Source: Pseudomonadota bacterium | GTDB taxonomy: Bacteria > Pseudomonadota > Gammaproteobacteria > Xanthomonadales > Rhodanobacteraceae | DNA: 56,390 bases | Assembly: GCA_021827205.1 (NCBI GenBank) | Contig: JAKAWV010000020.1 | Span: forward strand, 1 to 56,390 | Reading direction: 5' to 3' | Shown: piece after piece, positions 54,863 to 56,390 of the stretch | Layout of the letters: every line of letters starts with the position of its first letter | Numbering within the stretch: position 1 is the stretch's first letter | Program-made: the position numbers and the translations under genes | Notes under the pieces: generated by a model | Seen by the model: only the letters and a program-made list of their open reading frames with translations | The model's database searches: none | What the model was told of the DNA's origin: nothing

Positions 54863-56390
54863 ATGCGGATTTACAAATTCTCACCGATTTTCTGTGCACT
54901 GATTGGCGCCGGTGCGGTGGCCTTTTTGCCAGCCTGCGCACAAGCGCAGACCCCGCCTGCCCCGCACGGCAGCACCAGCACGCCCAAGCCCGTGGAGAAA
55001 CTCTCCAAGATCGAAGTGATCGCCCGCGAGCTGACGATTACGCGCATTCCGATGCGATCGGCCTACAGCGTGTCGATTATCGGTCCTTCAGCGATCCGGT
55101 TTGCCTCGCCGATGCTCGACGTGCAAAACCTGCTCCAGCGCACCCCCTCGATCAACGTACGTACGCCCGCGCCGAATGGCGTGCGCACCAACATCACCTT
55201 CCGCTCATTCAACAGCGGCCAGTTTTCGGAAACCTTCGCGGGCGTGCCCATCAACGGCGTGTTCAATGGCGGCACCACCAATGCGGCCTCCGACCGCAAC
55301 TCCATTCCGTTGACGCTCAACAACATCAGCAGTGTGAACGTTTACCGTGGCATCAACAACCCCGCGGTGAACTCGTACAACTCGCTGGGTGGCACCATCG
55401 CCTTTGAACCGCGCCAACCCGGTCCCACGCCGGATGCCTCGGTCACCATGGGGGGTGGCAGCTTCAGCACCTGGTTCTATGGAATTACCGCCAATACGGG
55501 CAGCATTGCTGGCGTGCGCAGCCTGATCAGCATCAATCACAATACCAGCGCCGGTTGGCAAGCCAACACGGGCAACCGCAACCTCAATATCAATTACTCC
55601 GGCGTGCTGCCCTATGCCGATGACGCGGGCGAGCTCTATGCCTACGCGATCTACAACAAAAACACGGGATACACTCCGCACTCCCTGCCGGTGCAACTCA
55701 TCCAGCAATTCGGCTATGGTTTCGGCTGGCCGCTGAACTGGACCAACAGCTACAACAGGGATCACTCGGGCACCTACATTATCGGCGACAAGATGCAGGT
55801 CAACAAGGTATTTTCGTTCAACGCCAGGGTCTATGCCCGCGACAACGTCTACAACCGTGTCTCCTATGCCAATCCGGCGTTCATCCAGAGCGCGACGCAG
55901 CCGTACTTCCTGCCCAATACGCCGAACCTGCCGCCATTCTGGATTCCAAATTATTTTTACCCAGGTTACCCGGGTTATCCCAACGGCCCGACTTACAACC
56001 CGGTCACCTTGTTCGGTCCCCCCAACGCGCTCGGGGGTTATCCGGGCATGGCCTATCACACCTACATGAATAGCACCCAACAGTTCGGCTTCATACCGCA
56101 TTTCACGTTGAAGCTGCCGCACAACCTGGTGCAGTTCGGCGGTGCGTATTCGCATACCAAGCTGTTTTCGGCCGAATTCTGGTACGGCGCCAATCCCATG
56201 CCGTTGGTCAATGGCTACAACGATGCCTGGTGGGAAAACGACTGGCGCAGTCTGGGATCAGCATTCGTGCAAGACCAGATCAGCCTGTTCGGCGGCAAGG
56301 TGCATGTCACGCCAGGCCTGAAGTACCTGTACGCCAAGACTTATGATGAAGACCAAATCGGCTTCTTCTACCCCATCACCGGCGCCGTAT
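54863..56390 (+). CDS. TonB-dependent outer-membrane receptor, N-terminal part (continues beyond window)
   Basis: Open from ATG 54863, with GGAG seven bases upstream, to the window end: 509 codons visible. A signal peptide (FCALIGAGAVAFLPACAQAQ) is followed by a TonB-box-like KIEVIA and a plug domain: MLDVQNLLQRTPSINVRTPA, FAGVPINGVFNGG and the closing SLGGTIAFEPRQPGPTPD. From about residue 190 alternating strands of the barrel begin, with aromatic-rich loops (FWIPNYFYPGYPGYPNGP). The ligand is unknown. Its position right after the catabolic island suggests, but does not prove, uptake of an island substrate; the base composition is like the host. Confidence 0.9.
   Translation, partial: MRIYKFSPIFCALIGAGAVAFLPACAQAQTPPAPHGSTSTPKPVEKLSKIEVIARELTITRIPMRSAYSVSIIGPSAIRFASPMLDVQNLLQRTPSINVRTPAPNGVRTNITFRSFNSGQFSETFAGVPINGVFNGGTTNAASDRNSIPLTLNNISSVNVYRGINNPAVNSYNSLGGTIAFEPRQPGPTPDASVTMGGGSFSTWFYGITANTGSIAGVRSLISINHNTSAGWQANTGNRNLNINYSGVLPYADDAGELYAYAIYNKNTGYTPHSLPVQLIQQFGYGFGWPLNWTNSYNRDHSGTYIIGDKMQVNKVFSFNARVYARDNVYNRVSYANPAFIQSATQPYFLPNTPNLPPFWIPNYFYPGYPGYPNGPTYNPVTLFGPPNALGGYPGMAYHTYMNSTQQFGFIPHFTLKLPHNLVQFGGAYSHTKLFSAEFWYGANPMPLVNGYNDAWWENDWRSLGSAFVQDQISLFGGKVHVTPGLKYLYAKTYDEDQIGFFYPITGAV

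Overview
The window is a chromosomal segment of a high-GC gammaproteobacterium, most likely of the Xanthomonadales (Rhodanobacteraceae-like). Supporting points are the Xanthomonas-type MetX/serine O-succinyltransferase, the fimT-pilV-pilW-pilX-pilY1-pilE minor pilin locus, the PilY1 variant, and the scpA-scpB-rluB and rpoE-rseA blocks. This placement is by family resemblance; no database search was run.

Left part (1-24.8 kb), ordinary core genome. The envelope stress unit rpoE-rseA is followed on the same strand by a trypsin-like protease with TPRs that carries a frameshift and runs off the left edge. Then come an exopolyphosphatase, a cyclophilin, lpxH, two tRNA-Arg genes, an ALDH7-type dehydrogenase, pyrD-murB, scpA-scpB-rluB with an Arg/Gly-rich tail, a LysR regulator, an omega-amidase/aminotransferase pair that fits methionine salvage, and the type IV pilus minor pilin/PilY1 operon on the minus strand.

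Middle (25-34.3 kb), sulfur-related block. A four-gene minus-strand operon (type I sulfide:quinone reductase, DUF2892 protein, RND adaptor, RND pump) faces an ArsR-type regulator whose two cysteines have the spacing of the persulfide sensors SqrR/BigR. Next come a LysR protein reduced to its DNA-binding domain, a serine/homoserine O-succinyltransferase and a cysteine dioxygenase, ending at tRNA-Leu(CAA).

Right part (34.5-54.8 kb), a patchwork catabolic island. It starts just after tRNA-Leu and is bracketed by inverted copies of a degenerate repeat that share an identical 36-bp block. Inside are a low-GC deoC plus a two-gene (split) ALDH16-like dehydrogenase, a large secreted YncE/phosphoesterase protein, a sugar permease and ribokinase-family kinase with foreign codon use, and a complete reductive pyrimidine degradation operon on the minus strand: preT-preA-tetR(rutR-like)-beta-alanine aminotransferase-mmsA-dihydropyrimidinase-beta-ureidopropionase. 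Transposase scars lie at two junctions. The operon promoter is overlapped by a perfect RutR-type box (TTGACCATTTGGTCAA). A 29-bp inverted copy of the same site lies 1 kb away beyond a decayed NCS1 permease gene, but without the -10 element. Together the island encodes plausible uptake and use of (deoxy)nucleoside parts: sugar kinase, DeoC and acetaldehyde oxidation on one side, and base ring reduction, opening and conversion to acyl-CoA on the other. No nucleoside phosphorylase is seen.

Right edge: the start of a TonB-dependent receptor gene that continues beyond the window. No rRNA, CRISPR array, intact insertion sequence, integrase or replication origin was found.
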